Below, one piece after another: positions 27,569 to 35,631 of a DNA stretch of 64,000 nucleotides; position 1 is the stretch's first letter; every line of letters begins with the position of its first letter. Both the position numbers and the translations under genes were made by a program. The notes beneath the pieces were generated by a model that saw nothing but the letters and a program-made list of their open reading frames with translations, was not told where the DNA came from and searched no databases. The DNA comes from an uncultured Flavobacterium sp. (GTDB lineage Bacteria; Bacteroidota; Bacteroidia; Flavobacteriales; Flavobacteriaceae), in the NCBI RefSeq assembly GCF_963422545.1, contig NZ_OY730254.1:62001-126000 (forward strand), read 5' to 3'.

Positions 27569-29617
27569 ATGAAAAAATTATATACATTTTTAATCCTTTT
27601 ATTCCTGACTGGAATTATGCAAGCACAAAATCGTCCACAACCAAAACCAGGCGCTTCGCCAGTAGTCAACATCAAAAAACCGCAAACTTTTGTTTTGGCA
27701 AATGGCATGAAAGTTTTGGTCGTTGAAAATCATAAATTACCACGAGTAAGCTTTAATCTTACGCTGGATAACGCTCCTTTTACAGAAGGAAACAAAAAAG
27801 GTGTTGACGAATTAACAAGCAGCTTAATTGGTAACGGAACCAAAAAAACTAATAAAGAAGCTTTTAATGAAGAGATTGATTTTTACGGCGCAAATATCAA
27901 TTTTACATCGCAAGGCGCTTATGCAAGCTCGCTTTCTAAATATTCGGGACGTGTTTTAGAACTTTTAGCCGAAGGAGCTTTGCAACCTAATTTTACACAA
28001 ACTGAATTTGATAAAGAAAAAGCAAAATTACTTGAAGGCCTTAAAGCTGATGAAAAAAGTGTTCCTGCAATTGCAAATCGTGTAGTTGATGTTTTAGCTT
28101 TTGGAAGAAACCATCCAGCCGGAGAATATATTTCTGAAGAAACCGTAAAAAATGTTACTCTTGCAGATGTTCAGGCTAATTATGCAACCTATTTTGTTCC
28201 TGAAAATGCTTACTTAGTAATTATTGGAGACATTAAATTTAAAGAAACAAAAGAAACAGTAGAAAAACTTTTTGGAGGTTGGAAAAAACAAGCAGCTCCA
28301 AAAAGCACTTATCCAAATCCGGAAAATGTTTCAAAACTTCAAATTGATTTTGTAGATGTTCCAAACGCAGTTCAGTCTGAAATTTCATTAGTAAATATTG
28401 TTAATTTAAAAATGAGTGATCCTGATTTTTTCCCCGCAGTAATTGCGAATCAAATTTTGGGAGGAGATTTTAATAGTTACCTAAACATGAATTTACGCGA
28501 GCAACACGCCTGGACATACGGCGCCAGCTCAAGTATTGGAAGCGGAAAATATACTAATAAATTTAAAGCTTCATCAGCAGTTAGAAACACCGTTACGGAT
28601 AGCGCTGTAGTTCAATTTATAAAAGAAATAAAACGAATCAGAACTGAAAAAGTTTCTGAAGATGTTCTAAAAAACGTAAAAGCAGGATACATTGGTAGAT
28701 TTGTAATGCAAGTTGAAAAGCCACAAGCTGTTGCCCGATACGCCTTAAATATCGAAACAGAAAAGCTTCCTGCTGATTTCTACGAAAAATACATTCAGAC
28801 CATAAACAATGTTACTGCTGATGATATTTATCGTGTAGCAAACAAGTATTTCTTATTAGATAATATGCGAGTTGTTATTGTTGGAAAAGGCACGGATGTA
28901 ATTCCTGGTTTAGAAAAAACACAAATTCCTATTTATTATTTTGATAGATATGGAAATCCTGTTGAAAAACCGGCTACAACAAAAAAAGTTTCTGCTGAAA
29001 TTACAGCAAAAACTGTTTTTGAAAATTATCTTAAAGCAATTGGCGGAGAAAAAGCCGTTTCTACAGTAAAAACATTGGCGATGAACGGAACAACTACCGT
29101 TCCTCAAGCTCCTTCTCCTTTAACTTTTACTTCTAAATTAGATTCAAAAGGAAAAATGATGGTTTCTCTTGCTATGGGAACTATGAATTTAATGAAACAA
29201 GTTGTCAACGAAAAAGGCGCTTATATTGAACAACAAGGTCAACGCAAAAATCTTGAAGGTGATGATCTTAAAGAAATGAAAGCAAATGCCGCTCCTTTTG
29301 AAGAATTGCAACTGGTAAAAAGAACCGATTTAAAAGTAGACAGAATCGAACCTATAAACGGCAGCGATGCTTATGCAATAAAAGATGGCAAAACTACTTA
29401 TTTCTACGATGTTAAATCTGGCCTAAAAGTAGCAGAATCTAAAGTCCGAGAGCAAGGCGGAAAATCATCTACACAAATCACAAACTTCAATGACTATAAA
29501 GAAGTAAAAGGCATAAAAGTTCCTTTTAATTTGGTTCAAAATGTAGGTTTTGAATTGGATATTAAAATGTCTGATATTAAGATCAATGAAGGAGTTTCTG
29601 ATGCAGATTTTTTATAA
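27569..29617 (+). CDS. M16 family peptidase, non-catalytic subunit with extra C-terminal domain
   Basis: Signal peptide MKKLYTFLILLFLTGIMQAQ, then an M16 fold (VLANGMKVLVVENHKLPRVSFNL) in which the HxxEH metal site is replaced by FTEGNKKGVDELTSSLIGNGT. It is therefore the inactive partner that completes the chamber, as in mitochondrial processing peptidase. Residues ~480-682 form an additional domain (ENYLKAIGGEKAVSTVKTL, ...TTYFYDVKSGLK) resembling periplasmic lipoprotein-carrier-like beta folds seen at the end of many Bacteroidetes M16 proteins. Cotranscribed with the catalytic subunit. Confidence 0.9.
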   Translation: MKKLYTFLILLFLTGIMQAQNRPQPKPGASPVVNIKKPQTFVLANGMKVLVVENHKLPRVSFNLTLDNAPFTEGNKKGVDELTSSLIGNGTKKTNKEAFNEEIDFYGANINFTSQGAYASSLSKYSGRVLELLAEGALQPNFTQTEFDKEKAKLLEGLKADEKSVPAIANRVVDVLAFGRNHPAGEYISEETVKNVTLADVQANYATYFVPENAYLVIIGDIKFKETKETVEKLFGGWKKQAAPKSTYPNPENVSKLQIDFVDVPNAVQSEISLVNIVNLKMSDPDFFPAVIANQILGGDFNSYLNMNLREQHAWTYGASSSIGSGKYTNKFKASSAVRNTVTDSAVVQFIKEIKRIRTEKVSEDVLKNVKAGYIGRFVMQVEKPQAVARYALNIETEKLPADFYEKYIQTINNVTADDIYRVANKYFLLDNMRVVIVGKGTDVIPGLEKTQIPIYYFDRYGNPVEKPATTKKVSAEITAKTVFENYLKAIGGEKAVSTVKTLAMNGTTTVPQAPSPLTFTSKLDSKGKMMVSLAMGTMNLMKQVVNEKGAYIEQQGQRKNLEGDDLKEMKANAAPFEELQLVKRTDLKVDRIEPINGSDAYAIKDGKTTYFYDVKSGLKVAESKVREQGGKSSTQITNFNDYKEVKGIKVPFNLVQNVGFELDIKMSDIKINEGVSDADFL

Positions 29618-29624
29618 AAAGGTT

Positions 29625-29690
29625 CAAAGGTGCAGAGGTTCAAAGTAACAAAGGCTCTGAGACACTAAGTTGCTAAGGTTCTAAGATTTT
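29625..29690 (+). repeat. Degenerate short tandem repeat (aaggttcaaagg type)
   Basis: Irregular copies of ggttcaaag, ggtgcagag, ggctctgag and ggttctaag, about 10-12 bases apart. Non-coding; no function seen. Confidence 0.5.
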
Positions 29691-29692
29691 AG

Positions 29693-29732
29693 AAGCTTTG
29701 TCAAAGTTTTAAACTTTGACAAAGCTTTTTTT
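29693..29732 (+). terminator. Intrinsic terminator after the M16 pair
   Basis: aagctttgtcaaagttt pairs with aaactttgacaaagctt around one loop base, followed by T residues. The core is the same as in the 23762 terminator. Confidence 0.85.
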
Positions 29733-29745
29733 ATGCAGTTTTTTT

Positions 29746-29810
29746 GTCAGGCTGAGTGGAGTCGAAGCCCGGTTCTAATTGGAGCGCCCTTCGACTTCGC
29801 TCAGGGTGAC
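29746..29810. repeat. REP-like hairpin repeat, copy 1
   Basis: gtcaggctgagtggagtcga at the left and tcgacttcgctcagggtgac at the right form an imperfect inverted repeat around a central cccggttctaattggagcgcc. A second copy is at 30298-30361. Confidence 0.85.
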
Positions 29811-29820
29811 ATGTAAAAAA

Positions 29821-29856
29821 ACAAGAAAGGCTGTCGTAATTGACAGCCTTTCTTGT
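29821..29856. terminator. Intrinsic terminator of the 77-residue protein gene
   Basis: Perfect 15-bp stem acaagaaaggctgtc / gacagcctttcttgt with a 6-base loop, 4 bases past the stop codon of the minus-strand gene. Confidence 0.88.
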
Positions 29857-29860
29857 TTAA

Positions 29861-30094
29861 TCATTCAACATTTAAATAGGGATTTAGAATTTCTGCTAAT
29901 TCATTCAACCAATAAAAGCCGTTTTCAAGGTTTCTTTTATCAATCACCAGGGTTTCACAATCTCGCATTAAGCTTAAAACAAGCATATAATTTACTTGTC
30001 GAATTGTTTTTGCCATAAACTTAGCATCTACAGAATTGTTGAAAAAATCAGCTAATCTTAATTCTGTTTCTTTTGAAAGGGTGCTTGTACTCAT
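29861..30094 (-). CDS. Small cytoplasmic protein of unknown function (77 residues)
   Basis: MSTSTLSKETELRLADFFNN start, predicted all-helical, no signal peptide or membrane segment, no motif I recognise. The repeated pattern LxDFFNNSVDAKFMAKTIRQ and LMRDCETLVIDKRNLENGFY suggests a compact helical bundle. It is a real gene rather than noise: it has its own terminator and an upstream structured leader (30121-30198), and the whole unit is flanked by two REP-like repeats. Function not assignable. Confidence 0.7.
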   Translation of the reverse strand: MSTSTLSKETELRLADFFNNSVDAKFMAKTIRQVNYMLVLSLMRDCETLVIDKRNLENGFYWLNELAEILNPYLNVE

Positions 30095-30120
30095 AATTCT
30101 TAACTTTAGGGATACATAAA

Positions 30121-30198
30121 ACCCGCATAGCTAAGGTGTCCTACGCTGTTAAGAAAGCGTTACGGTTGTTTCCAATACCGCCACCATACCACACGGGC
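30121..30198 (-). ncRNA. Candidate structured RNA or 5' leader upstream of the 77-residue protein
   Basis: Read on the minus strand this stretch has a closing stem GCCCG/CGGGU, then GGUG/CACC, then CGG(UA)UUG-GAAA-CAACCG with a GAAA tetraloop, and a hairpin ACGCU/AGCGU. The tetraloop only exists on this strand. It is less AT-rich than its surroundings. I cannot match it to a named RNA class. It could be a cis-regulatory leader, a small RNA (for instance one of the flavobacterial motifs), or partly a 23-codon ORF (30149-30220, minus, MNSEKKDCPCGMVAVLETTV). The rest of 30095-30421 holds a TATCTTCG sequence (weak -7) and a REP-like repeat. Confidence 0.4.
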
Positions 30199-30297
30199 AA
30201 TCTTTTTTTTCTGAGTTCATAATCTTAACTATTAGGATTACGAAGATATCAAAAAATATTCAAAAAAGTAAGAATTTTCATTTAAAAATATTAATCT

Positions 30298-30361
30298 GTC
30301 AGGCTGAGCGAAGTCGAAGCCCGTTCCTATTGACGCGCCCTTCGACTTCGCTCAGGGTGAC
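30298..30361. repeat. REP-like hairpin repeat, copy 2
   Basis: gtcaggctgagcgaagtcga on the left pairs almost perfectly with tcgacttcgctcagggtgac on the right. Same family as 29746-29810, same orientation, different loop sequence. Confidence 0.88.
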
Positions 30362-30421
30362 ATTCTTTATCATTTACAAATGACATTTCCCAAAAACCAT
30401 TTCACATTTCACAACTAAAAG

Positions 30422-31297
30422 TTATTTTTTAGCCGATAAATAAACTCCTATCAAAATAATAAACGCTCCAAAAAACTGAATTGGTGTTAGCATTTCATTG
30501 TCTAACAATCCCCAGAAAAATGCTACTATCGGAATTAAATACGTCACTGATGTTGCAAATACAGGCGACGACATTTGGATTAATTTAAAGAAAACAACAT
30601 TAGCTATTCCGGTTCCTAAAACTCCCAAAATCATCACGAAAAAAATGGAATGCTCAGTGGCTTCAAAGCTTATTTTATGAAAAATATCTGTTGTACTTAA
30701 AATGATTAATGCGGGCAAAAACAAAACAGCAAAATTTCCTGTTGTTATGCTCAGCGAATTCAAATCGGATAAATATTTCTTAATTAAATTGACGTTTATT
30801 GCATAACAAAGCGTTGCAATTACAACCAGAATAACATAATAATAGTTTTGCCCTGGATGTGATGAAGCACCACTTAAGACCAATAACAAACACCCAATAA
30901 AACCAACGAAAACACCTAAAACTTGTCTTCTTTGAAATTGTATTCCAAATACAAGAACCCCAAAAACTAATGTATTTAAAGGTGTAAGCGAATTTAAAAT
31001 AGCCACAATCGAACTATCAACTTGGGTTTCTGCAATAGCAAAAAGATAGGCTGGAGTAAAAGTTCCGAAAAGCGAAGTTATAGCAACAAATTTCCATTGA
31101 CGACGCGAAATTTTCTTTAAACTTTTAAAACCAACAATCAATAGAAAAAGGGCTGCAAAAATAATTCGGAATGAACCAACCTGAACTGCGGTTAATCCCA
31201 CCAATCCTCTTTTGATTAAAATAAAAGAACTTCCCCAAATTAGCGAAAGAACCAACAAATAAGCCCACTTTAATTGTTTTGCATCCATAAATACCAT
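30422..31297 (-). CDS. EamA/DMT family transporter
   Basis: Inner-membrane drug/metabolite transporter with ten predicted helices in two EamA repeats: LLVLSLIWGSSFILIKRGL opens the first, and YVILVVIATLCYAINVNLIKK opens the second. The protein ends FFGAFIILIGVYLSAKK. The 291 residues are typical. The true start may be the second ATG (31288, MDAKQLKWAY), three codons in. Substrate unknown, most likely export of a small metabolite or amino acid. Confidence 0.9.
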   Translation of the reverse strand: MVFMDAKQLKWAYLLVLSLIWGSSFILIKRGLVGLTAVQVGSFRIIFAALFLLIVGFKSLKKISRRQWKFVAITSLFGTFTPAYLFAIAETQVDSSIVAILNSLTPLNTLVFGVLVFGIQFQRRQVLGVFVGFIGCLLLVLSGASSHPGQNYYYVILVVIATLCYAINVNLIKKYLSDLNSLSITTGNFAVLFLPALIILSTTDIFHKISFEATEHSIFFVMILGVLGTGIANVVFFKLIQMSSPVFATSVTYLIPIVAFFWGLLDNEMLTPIQFFGAFIILIGVYLSAKK

Positions 31298-31346
31298 TTT
31301 GATACAAATTTGTAATATTTTTACGAACTAACCTCTAGATTTTTGC

Positions 31347-31354
31347 TAATTTTG
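31347..31354 (+). promoter_or_regulatory. -7 element for the heavy-metal-associated lipoprotein
   Basis: TAATTTTG, matching TAnnTTTG, 35 bases upstream of the preferred start at 31390. Confidence 0.55.
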
Positions 31355-31389
31355 CAACAAATATTTTTTTGACAACTAAAATCATATCC

Positions 31390-31767
31390 ATGAAATTTAC
31401 AAAAATCGTAGCTACTGTAGCAATAGCAAGTTTACTATTTGTAAGCTGCAAAAAAGAAGAAGATAAAAATCTGGCTAATATAAAAAGCGAAACAACAGCT
31501 CCAAAAGAACATAAAGCAATTGCTGCTGAAAATGTACAAACGGCAAGTTTTACAATCGAAGGAATGACTTGCGCAATGGGATGTGCTAAAACAATCGAAA
31601 AAGAATTATCTAATCTTGACGGAGTAGAAAAAGCAACTGTTGATTTTGATAAAAAAACAGCTACTGTTGTATTTGACAAAACGGTTCAAAACCAAGAAAA
31701 CCTAACTAAAACAGTTCAGGCAACAGGAGACGGAAAAACGTATAAGGTTTCCAATATTAAGTCTTAA
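31390..31767 (+). CDS. Heavy-metal-associated (HMA) domain lipoprotein
   Basis: The preferred start MKFTKIVATVAIASLLFVSC gives a lipoprotein signal with Cys20; an ATG seven codons earlier would spoil it. Residues ~48-120 form a ferredoxin-like HMA domain that probably binds a soft metal such as Cu or Zn in the periplasm. The metal loop is GMTCAMGCAKTIE: Cys61 and Cys65 with three residues between them, instead of the usual CxxC. A transport partner is not adjacent. It may buffer or shuttle metal, or act as an inactive relative. Confidence 0.82.
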   Translation: MKFTKIVATVAIASLLFVSCKKEEDKNLANIKSETTAPKEHKAIAAENVQTASFTIEGMTCAMGCAKTIEKELSNLDGVEKATVDFDKKTATVVFDKTVQNQENLTKTVQATGDGKTYKVSNIKS

Positions 31768-31786
31768 ACAAGACGATTTTAAACAT

Positions 31787-31823
31787 AAAAAGGGCAGTCT
31801 AGCTTGTGGTGAATGCCTTTTTT
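31787..31823 (+). terminator. Probable intrinsic terminator after the HMA gene
   Basis: aaaaagggca pairs with tgccttttttta, with one bulged G and a 16-base loop, ending in T6. Confidence 0.65.
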
Positions 31824-31911
31824 ATGAAATATGAAAACCAATTATTTATTTTTAATTTGTAAGAAAAAAAATCTACATTTGAAATCTCGCGATAATTCTT
31901 ATATTTTAATT

Positions 31912-33249
31912 ATGAATAACAAATTAAAAATCATTACTTCTCTTTTTGTTTTTTTACTTTTATTGAATTGCCAAAATGAAGAAGTTGGATTGGATACTGA
32001 ATCTGGTTCAGTTGCAAATGCGAAGAAATGGCTAGAAATCAATAAGCCTAAACTACAAGCATTAGATTATACAAAAGAAATAGATTGGAAGAATGCATTT
32101 GTAACGTATGGAGATGAAGGCAAAGTGGTAGAAGTACCTTTAGTACTTGTAGCAAATACTTCAACAAATGTTGTAGATGATAGTTCTTATAAAACGCATA
32201 TGAGGCTATTGTTTATGGAAGACAAGAATGGAGCCTATAAAGTATACACGATTGTTATTACTACAAAAGATTTATCGTTTGACAATAAAAATAAAGAGTT
32301 TAATTTTTACGAAGTTGATTCTGATTATTCTGGCTATTTAACATTGCAAAATAGTAAAAATAAAATTTTATATTCTGGAAAGTATGAAAAGGGAAAAAGA
32401 ATAAGTACTCCTAGAAAAGGTAATAATGTAACAGCAAAATGGGTTTGCTCTTATATGGTCACAGTTGGTACCTATACTACTTGTAGTAATTGGGTTTGGG
32501 TGTTTGACCCAAATGACCCTGAGTGGTTGTTGGTAAAGTGGGGCTGGAATAGTTTGGATGACTATAATAATACGTATGGAGGCGGAGAAGGTAATTCTGA
32601 TCCTTTTCCAGATCCTTGTGAAATTTCAAAAAAAACGACGCTTATTTCTCAGGATAGTGATTACTTGTCAGCCAAAAATACGATTATGAATGCAAGTACA
32701 GATGGATTAGAGCATAGTATTACATTAGGAAGAGGTGCCAGCAGTGAGGTGACACAATCTCCTATGAATAGTGGAGGTCCAGTTAACGTTGTTACTAATA
32801 CAACTTTGCCAGGTGCTTTTGCGGGTTTGCATAATCACCCAAATAACGGCCCTATATCTGCGGGAGATATTTATGCTGCGGTAAAGTTGAATGAGAAAAG
32901 CACTAATTTTACCACCAGTTTTGTTTTTACCAATGGAGATACTTATGCCATAGTTATTGGTGACTTGAGAGCTGCGCAGAGTTTTGTAAATGAATATCCT
33001 GCTGACCAATTGCCAGGTATGAATCCTGAATTTCCAGATGTTTTATTTGATGAAATGCAAAGACTGGTAACTTATACGGGATCAAGTATTGAGGGCAAGA
33101 CTATGGCTATGTCGTATGTTTTACATCAATATACTTATGGTTTCACCATACTTAAACAACAAACTAATGGGGAATTTAAAGCTATTGAAGTTGAAAAATC
33201 TAAAAACCCTGATGGTTCTGAAATTTACACTTTAACACCTTGTAATTAA
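31912..33249 (+). CDS. Lipoprotein with a C-terminal JAMM-like metallopeptidase motif
   Basis: The preferred start MNNKLKIITSLFVFLLLLNC gives a lipoprotein signal with Cys20; a longer in-frame start at 31831 would mask it. The first half (to ~230) is beta-rich and aromatic (TAKWVCSYMVTVGTYTTCSNWVW). The second half contains GLHNHPNNGPISAGD: His307, His309, Ser316 and Asp319 fit the JAMM/MPN pattern HxH-x6-S-x2-D, close to RadC-type HNHP. Gly-rich GRGASSEV precedes it. It is probably a surface or periplasmic zinc peptidase or amidase. It forms a unit with the next gene (18-base gap). Base use is slightly less typical than the neighbouring genes. Confidence 0.7.
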   Translation: MNNKLKIITSLFVFLLLLNCQNEEVGLDTESGSVANAKKWLEINKPKLQALDYTKEIDWKNAFVTYGDEGKVVEVPLVLVANTSTNVVDDSSYKTHMRLLFMEDKNGAYKVYTIVITTKDLSFDNKNKEFNFYEVDSDYSGYLTLQNSKNKILYSGKYEKGKRISTPRKGNNVTAKWVCSYMVTVGTYTTCSNWVWVFDPNDPEWLLVKWGWNSLDDYNNTYGGGEGNSDPFPDPCEISKKTTLISQDSDYLSAKNTIMNASTDGLEHSITLGRGASSEVTQSPMNSGGPVNVVTNTTLPGAFAGLHNHPNNGPISAGDIYAAVKLNEKSTNFTTSFVFTNGDTYAIVIGDLRAAQSFVNEYPADQLPGMNPEFPDVLFDEMQRLVTYTGSSIEGKTMAMSYVLHQYTYGFTILKQQTNGEFKAIEVEKSKNPDGSEIYTLTPCN

Positions 33250-33267
33250 CTCTAAATTTAAAAAAAA

Positions 33268-33690
33268 ATGAAACATATATTTAAAACTTTAGCGATGCTA
33301 TTATTTTTAATTTCTTATGGTTGTCAGGCACAACAAATGGTTCAAACTACTGATGATGCATATAAACTAAAGGTAAATCAACAGCAGTTTATTAATAAAC
33401 CATTAAAAGAGGTATTAAAAGAGATAAAACCAGAGATAAAAACAGCTTTTGGTAATAATGAAGAGGGACATTCTTTTTTCTCATTTTTCTTTTTAAGTCC
33501 TGAAGAATCAAAACATAAAGTTATAGGAAGAAAACATGCAAATATCTATATTTATGTAAAAGAACCTATTGATTGGAACTTTGACAAAAGATCTAAAGGA
33601 AAAGAATACAACTGGACAAAAGAAGATGTTGAAAAGTATGGTAATTTGATTGTGACACGTATTAGAGTAATCGAAAGTGTAGAGAATTAA
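33268..33690 (+). CDS. Small secreted lipoprotein, partner of the JAMM-motif protein
   Basis: Signal MKHIFKTLAMLLFLISYGC with Cys19, then a 120-residue mixed alpha/beta domain (NKPLKEVLKEIKPEIKTAFGN, HANIYIYVKEPIDWNF). I recognise no family. Its close coupling to the JAMM-motif gene suggests they act together, for example as inhibitor, immunity protein or accessory. This is inference from position only. Confidence 0.7.
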   Translation: MKHIFKTLAMLLFLISYGCQAQQMVQTTDDAYKLKVNQQQFINKPLKEVLKEIKPEIKTAFGNNEEGHSFFSFFFLSPEESKHKVIGRKHANIYIYVKEPIDWNFDKRSKGKEYNWTKEDVEKYGNLIVTRIRVIESVEN

Positions 33691-33705
33691 AATTATTGTA
33701 ATCTG

Positions 33706-33751
33706 AAAAAAAACAAAAAGCAGCTCATTTGAGCTGCTTTTTGTTTTTTTT
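33706..33751. terminator. Bidirectional terminator between convergent genes
   Basis: Perfect 21-bp stem running from aaaaaaaacaaaaagcagctc to its complement, loop attt, overlapping the last base of the gldD stop on the minus strand. Confidence 0.93.
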
Positions 33752-34311
33752 TATTTCCACTTCAAAGTTTCCATAAGCCTTTGCATATCATTTTTGATAT
33801 AACTTGCCGCTGGCATAACAGAATCAAAATTGGGTTTAGCATAAAAATAAACTGATCCTGTTATAAAATGTTTTGTACTGTCAGTAACGTAAAATTGAGA
33901 GTTTGTAGCCGCATTTCCGTCAACTTGGTAAAACATACCATAAACCTTTTTTTTCGGGTTTAAATACGGTTGTTCTAAGATATCGTCAGCTTTAATAACG
34001 TGTTCATAGGTTAGTTTTTGAGCATCTTTAAGCAATTTCTGAATATCGCCGTTTACGGGCTTATATGTCAAATAAATTGTTGCTTTCATTTTAGGATATG
34101 TAATCGCAAATCCGCAATCTTTTTCACCTTTAATAATTGCGCCTTCGTTCATTTCAAAACTAAACGGGCAATTATTCTCAAAATTCACATATTTTGCTTC
34201 GGGATAATCTAATCGCAGGAAACTTGCCGGCTTTGGCACTACATCATCTTTACAACTCAATACGGTCAATGCCAGTAAAATTGTCGCTATCGAAAGTATT
34301 CTTTTAAGCAT
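33751..34311 (-). CDS. gldD: Gliding motility lipoprotein GldD
   Basis: Lipoprotein signal MLKRILSIATILLALTVLSC (Cys20), then the typical mature start DDVVPKPASFLRLDYPEA. The 186 residues contain the family features NCPFSFE and FYAKPNFDSVMPA and end MQRLMETLKWK. GldD is required for gliding and T9SS function in F. johnsoniae, though its molecular role is unclear. It is translationally close to gldE (1-base gap), which is also its neighbour in other flavobacteria. Confidence 0.95.
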   Translation of the reverse strand: MLKRILSIATILLALTVLSCKDDVVPKPASFLRLDYPEAKYVNFENNCPFSFEMNEGAIIKGEKDCGFAITYPKMKATIYLTYKPVNGDIQKLLKDAQKLTYEHVIKADDILEQPYLNPKKKVYGMFYQVDGNAATNSQFYVTDSTKHFITGSVYFYAKPNFDSVMPAASYIKNDMQRLMETLKWK

Positions 34312-34312
34312 T

Positions 34313-35608
34313 TTATTCTATTGTTACTTTAATTTGTTTTACACGCTTTTTGTCCACCGTTTCTATTGTAAAAATGCAGTTTTCAAAAGCTACTTTTTGA
34401 TCTTTTTTAGGGAAATTACCCAGAATTTCTAAAATAAAACCTGCCAGTGTTTCCGCTTCTCCTTTATGCGATTCAAAGACATCTTCATCAACATCAATGA
34501 TTCTGTAGAAATCTTTCATATTAATCTTTCCTTCAAAAAGGAAATTCTTTTCATCGATCTGAGAAAAATTCAAATTCTCGTCATCAAATTCGTCGCTTAT
34601 ATCCCCAACAATCTCTTCGATTACATCTTCTAAGGAAACTAAACCTGACGTTCCTCCATATTCATCTACGACAATTGCCAAATGGCTTTTAAGACTTTGA
34701 AAATCCTTTAACAGATTGTCTAATTTTTTATTCTCAGGAACAAAAAAAGCTTCTCTCATCAAGGTTGTCCAGTCAAATTCTTTTTTATCAATATGAGGCA
34801 ATAAATCCTTAACGAATAAAACTCCTTCTATCTGATCAATATTATCTTTATAAACGGGAATTCTTGAAAACCCTTTTTCAATTATTTTTGGATAAATTGA
34901 AGTGAATGATTCTGATATTTCTAATGCAAAAATATCAATCCTAGGACTCATAACTTGCTTTGTATCTGTATTTCCAAAAGAAACAATTCCTTCTAATATT
35001 TTTTGTTCTTCGCTTGATGTTCCTTCAGAATCTGTCAATTCTAATGCTTGCGAAAGCTGATTTATCGAAAAACTATTCTTTCGTTTCCCTAGTTTATTCT
35101 GCAAATATAATGTGATACTACGCATGGGCAAACTTATAGGCGATAGCAATTTATCTAAAATAGCGATTGGATAAGCAATGCGTTTTGCAAACTTTATATT
35201 GTTTCGACTAGCATAAACTTTAGGCAAAACCTCGGCGAATAACAAAATCAGAAAAGTAACTAAAATTACTTCTAAAATAAACTTTAAAACTGGCGAGTCT
35301 ATGTTGTTAAAGAGATTTTGCCCAACAAACGAGAACAAAATAACTACGCCAATATTCAAAAAGTTATTGGCAACTAACAATGTTGCAAGTAATTTTTTGG
35401 GTTTATCTAAAAGGTTTGAAATAATTTTTCCTTTCGAAAGATTCTCATTCAAAGCATCGTCAATGTCTTTTTGAGATAGTGAAAAAAGCGCCACTTCGGC
35501 ACCTGAAACGATTGCCGACAGAAACAGCAAAATAAATATTCCGACAAAACCAATAATTAAATTGATGTCTAAATTTGTAGAAAAGAGTAAACTGGGCTCT
35601 GGGTCCAA
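34313..35608 (-). CDS. gldE: Gliding motility-associated protein GldE (CorC/HlyC family)
   Basis: An inner-membrane DUF21 domain (residues ~15-185, three to four helices, LSAIVSGAEVALFSLS) is followed by a cytoplasmic CBS-domain pair (MSPRIDIFALEI and HLAIVVDEYGGTSGLVSLED) and a C-terminal CorC_HlyC domain (AGFILEILGNFP). It is the gldD partner: in F. johnsoniae extra GldE partly compensates certain gldD mutations. Family members are linked to Mg or Co ion efflux, but transport by GldE is unproven. 431 residues, normal. ssb lies 23 bases upstream in the same direction. Confidence 0.93.
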   Translation of the reverse strand: MDPEPSLLFSTNLDINLIIGFVGIFILLFLSAIVSGAEVALFSLSQKDIDDALNENLSKGKIISNLLDKPKKLLATLLVANNFLNIGVVILFSFVGQNLFNNIDSPVLKFILEVILVTFLILLFAEVLPKVYASRNNIKFAKRIAYPIAILDKLLSPISLPMRSITLYLQNKLGKRKNSFSINQLSQALELTDSEGTSSEEQKILEGIVSFGNTDTKQVMSPRIDIFALEISESFTSIYPKIIEKGFSRIPVYKDNIDQIEGVLFVKDLLPHIDKKEFDWTTLMREAFFVPENKKLDNLLKDFQSLKSHLAIVVDEYGGTSGLVSLEDVIEEIVGDISDEFDDENLNFSQIDEKNFLFEGKINMKDFYRIIDVDEDVFESHKGEAETLAGFILEILGNFPKKDQKVAFENCIFTIETVDKKRVKQIKVTIE

Positions 35609-35631
35609 ATTAAAAAAGATTAGTTAAACAA

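Noticed and set aside
29779..30018. Plus-strand ORF across the REP-like repeat
   Set aside because: It starts in the repeat and runs antisense to the better supported 77-residue gene and its terminator.
30121..30198. Signal recognition particle (4.5S) RNA, tRNA or tmRNA at this structured element
   Set aside because: The 4.5S apical signature (GGUCAGG...GGAAGG...AGCA), a T-loop, and a tmRNA resume sequence are all absent.
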